DNA of 64,000 nucleotides from positions 2,604,001 through 2,668,000 of the forward strand of contig CP176050.1 of the NCBI GenBank assembly GCA_046199005.1, written 5' to 3'. Below the pieces are notes generated by a model. The model was not told the origin of the DNA, ran no database searches, and saw only the letters and a list, made by a program, of their open reading frames with translations. The position numbers were made by a program, and so were the translations under genes. Below are positions 62,002-64,000 of this stretch, piece after piece; the stretch's first letter is position 1; each line of letters starts with the position of its first letter. Source of the DNA: Ascidiimonas sp046199005 (lineage in GTDB: Bacteria > Bacteroidota > Bacteroidia > Flavobacteriales > Flavobacteriaceae).

Positions 62002-63145
62002 CAGATTCCGTGAAATCAAAAAACTAAAAAAGAAAAACGTACCGCATTATCTTCACTGGTTTTTAAAAGAAGACTATTTTTCTGAGGAACTCCTTGGGAT
62101 TTATCGACATGAAGTAGATCGATTCAAAATTACTGCGCAAGAGGCCTTTGATACTTTTGTGAAGGCTACTGAAAAGATTATTTCAGAACGTAGGCTGGAT
62201 CTTCTGGAAATCCCTTCTTTTTTTCATGAGTGTATCTACTATTCCTGGGAAAACCGGGATAAGCATGCTTTTCTATACGGAAGATTTGATATTAACGGAG
62301 GGTTTGACAAAAAAGAAGAAACGGTAATTGAATTTAATGCCGATACTTGCAGTACGCTTCCGGAAACATTGTACTGGCAGGAAGCTCAGTTTAAAGAACT
62401 CAGATCGGGATTTGTTTCTTTTAATAATCTTGAGAATGCGCTGGTAACTAAGCTTTCTCAAATACGATCTAAACTCACGGTTGATAATCCGGTTTTTATG
62501 GGCTCTTCATTTGGATATGAAGAAGACAAAATGAATGTTAATCCAATATTGGATCTTGCTTATCAAGCCGGATTCAAACCTTTCTATGAAGACCTTGAAA
62601 ATGTGGTATTTTCAGAAGAAGGTGTTTTTTATACCATTGGAGAAGAATACCAAATGGTAGATGTTTGGTTTAAAATGATTCCCTGGGATTGGATGTTTAA
62701 CGAAGAACCCGATCTGGCAAAAATCCTAAGCGATCTTATTCTTAAAGACCTTGTTGTTGTACTCAATCCTGCCTTCACTACGATTTGGCAAAATAAAAAG
62801 TTCTTAGCTTACATTACCCAACATTTTCCTATGAACAATTCAATCGCCAAGACTTTTACAAACGAACCTTCTTTGGGTGATTTCGTGAAGAAACCTATGT
62901 ACGGAAGGATTGGTGAGAACGTTCAAATTAAGGCATATGGGAAACGGGAAGAAACCAAAGGCGATTATTCGTTACAAGCGATGATCTATCAGGAATACCA
63001 TCCTTTGATGATGGATCAGGAGAATTATTATTATCAGCCAGGAATATTTTTCGTTGATGAACCTGTTGCACTCAACCTACGCACCCAGGAACAAAAGATC
63101 ATGACCGATGATTGCGAATTCATGTCGCACTTCATTATGATCTGA
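61964..63145 (+). CDS. Glutathionylspermidine synthetase-like ATP-grasp ligase (YgiC-like)
   Basis: 393 aa matching the synthetase half of GspS without the N-terminal amidase. Motifs: VIEFNADTCSTLPETLYWQE, FMGSSFGYEEDK and the phosphate loop FVKKPMYGRIGENVQI. Such enzymes join a polyamine to a peptide or other carboxylate; the true substrate of YgiC/YjfC is unknown. ATG 61964 lies inside the lipoprotein gene; an alternative TTG start exists near 61991. Adjacent speE and speD genes supply polyamine chemistry. Confidence 0.82.
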   Translation: MEKGSLSGRLGDNRFREIKKLKKKNVPHYLHWFLKEDYFSEELLGIYRHEVDRFKITAQEAFDTFVKATEKIISERRLDLLEIPSFFHECIYYSWENRDKHAFLYGRFDINGGFDKKEETVIEFNADTCSTLPETLYWQEAQFKELRSGFVSFNNLENALVTKLSQIRSKLTVDNPVFMGSSFGYEEDKMNVNPILDLAYQAGFKPFYEDLENVVFSEEGVFYTIGEEYQMVDVWFKMIPWDWMFNEEPDLAKILSDLILKDLVVVLNPAFTTIWQNKKFLAYITQHFPMNNSIAKTFTNEPSLGDFVKKPMYGRIGENVQIKAYGKREETKGDYSLQAMIYQEYHPLMMDQENYYYQPGIFFVDEPVALNLRTQEQKIMTDDCEFMSHFIMI

Positions 63146-63184
63146 TGCTTTTTAAAATATCTAAGCTTCTGTTTTTTTTTGAGA

Positions 63185-63544
63185 TTATTTTAAAGAAGGA
63201 ACAGGTATTCTACCTCTTTTCATAGAAGATGAGACCACGTCGTCTGCCTCCAACTGTTCCATAAGAAATGATTTCACCTTCGAAATTTCTATAGGTTTGC
63301 AGGAAAAAATATCTACAGCAGCAAACTGGTGTTCGGGCCAGGTATGAATACTAATATGGCTCTCTTCAAGTAATATAAATCCCGTAACCCCAACAGGTTC
63401 AAATTGTTTAAAAGCAGCATCAACTTTTGACAAGTTTAACTGATCGATGATCTCGTGTAGTAATTGATCTATCTGGAGTGTAAATGAAATCGTTTTAGCA
63501 TTACAGCCTTGAACGTCCCAGATGTAGTGATATCCTATACTCAA
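63185..63544 (-). CDS. speD: S-adenosylmethionine decarboxylase proenzyme
   Basis: 119 aa, prokaryotic type. The self-cleavage and pyruvoyl-forming site is LLEESHISIHTWPE, with the new N-terminus at the Ser before HIS; YGCN-like DVQGCNAKTISF and the AAVDIFSC motif are present. Product, decarboxylated SAM, is the aminopropyl donor of speE. No ATG is in frame: TTG 63544 is the likely start, 33 bp after the preceding gene. Confidence 0.92.
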   Translation of the reverse strand: MSIGYHYIWDVQGCNAKTISFTLQIDQLLHEIIDQLNLSKVDAAFKQFEPVGVTGFILLEESHISIHTWPEHQFAAVDIFSCKPIEISKVKSFLMEQLEADDVVSSSMKRGRIPVPSLK

Positions 63545-63577
63545 AATCTTAGATTGTTTGATAACGGTTAATCAAGA

Positions 63578-64000
63578 TTATTCTCCGTCTGCAGGTATAC
63601 TTTCATACAACTCAATAGGATCTGTGAGTTTTATCAATGTAGTATACATATCGCCATCTTCAATCATAACAGTTTCAGGTAAGGTCTCTCTTGGTCCATA
63701 ATCCCAACGTACTGTATTTATAACGTCTTCAACGATATCATAATTCCCTTCAATCTCCATCCCAAGGTAATTTACCGTTTTCGTAGGAATAGAACTGCGA
63801 TGCATATTTTGATACATCTGATTGCCATAAAACTCCTCATACATTAAATACCTGGTAAGCGTAGGATTTATCATATAAACATCCTGGGTGAAATTATACT
63901 TTATCACACTATCATTCTCCAACTTGATCTGGTGCTCACCTTTTCCCATCTCAACCCATACAACCTGTCTGGCAGGAACCTCTACTAAGAGCGAATCTAC
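63578..64000 (-). CDS. Unknown protein, 5' part outside window
   Basis: The frame continues to the window edge (140 codons seen, then VDSLLVEVPARQVVWVEMG at the cut), so the ATG at 63949 is not the true start. Mixed beta pattern (IKLENDSVIKYNF), an acidic tail, and a Met/Tyr-rich middle (RYLMYEEFYGNQMYQNM). No family recognised. Position upstream of speD on the same strand suggests it belongs to the polyamine cluster. Confidence 0.7.
   Translation of the reverse strand, partial: VDSLLVEVPARQVVWVEMGKGEHQIKLENDSVIKYNFTQDVYMINPTLTRYLMYEEFYGNQMYQNMHRSSIPTKTVNYLGMEIEGNYDIVEDVINTVRWDYGPRETLPETVMIEDGDMYTTLIKLTDPIELYESIPADGE

Noticed and set aside
1..64000. CRISPR array, insertion sequences, rRNA operons
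   Set aside because: No regular spaced direct repeats, no complete transposase and no rRNA sequence were found.

Overview
The window is chromosomal DNA of a low-GC marine-type Flavobacteriaceae (Bacteroidota). Evidence: promoters of the flavobacterial form TTG-N19/20-TAnnTTTG (before the tRNA pair, the thr operon and rpsA), almost no Shine-Dalgarno sequences, a zinc-finger-less DnaX, GyrA with Thr82, and many typical flavobacterial neighbours (DUF4126, DUF3822, DUF2807, M16 pairs, kdsB/kdnB). Almost all of it is a densely packed core chromosome; the only accessory-looking DNA is the first 1.6 kb.

Layout. 1-1.6 kb: partial secreted aspartic protease, an imperfect palindrome, a truncated tyrosine recombinase, and a 16-bp near copy of the 3' end of the adjacent tRNA-Pro gene, together looking like the scar of a decayed integrative element. 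1.6-1.9 kb: tRNA-Pro and tRNA-Ser. 2-13 kb: PgpH-type HD phosphodiesterase, thiolase, an NlpC/P60 protein without its catalytic Cys, a TPR protein, gyrA, clpC. 13-18.5 kb: fused RimB-RimK, two tandem STAS-like proteins, hutH, nnrE-nnrD fusion. 18.5-23.6 kb: threonine operon thrA-thrB-thrC behind a 37-codon leader peptide rich in Ile/Thr codons and RNA stems, a probable attenuator. 23.7-27.6 kb: gcvT, glsA, a reductase, phhB, yebC. 27.7-35.8 kb: a lipoprotein, a small secreted protein, then a tightly overlapping minus-strand operon with a RecD-like helicase, DUF4126, kdsB, HAD phosphatase, CAT-like acyltransferase, kdnB, a membrane protein and a PlsC-like acyltransferase (lipopolysaccharide Kdo chemistry). 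35.9-43.7 kb: pseudopilin-sized protein, DUF3822, rsmD, RNase P RNA (minus strand), dnaX, miaE, an active/inactive M16 peptidase pair. 43.7-50.7 kb: two minus-strand operons, pdxH-sixA-ppk-ppx and pyrR-pyrB-(STAS-like)-rnz. 50.8-56.6 kb: rpsA, a LysM/Kbp-like protein, cmk, lon. 56.9-59.8 kb: ECF sigma factor, membrane anti-sigma-like protein, a protein made of about ten short beta repeats, and a DUF2807 protein. 59.9-64 kb: a polyamine-related cluster: membrane-fused spermidine synthase, YgiB-like lipoprotein, YgiC-like glutathionylspermidine-synthetase-type ATP-grasp, speD, and a partial unknown gene running off the window.

The best candidates for something not well described are the polyamine/ATP-grasp envelope cluster (59.9-64 kb), the thr leader (18.6-18.75 kb), the Kdo-modifying operon that has kdnB but no kdnA (29.6-33.7 kb), the sigma factor unit with its beta-repeat protein, the pseudo-NlpC/P60 protein and the tRNA-Pro integration scar. 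All functions are read from motifs and remembered family features; no database search was run.
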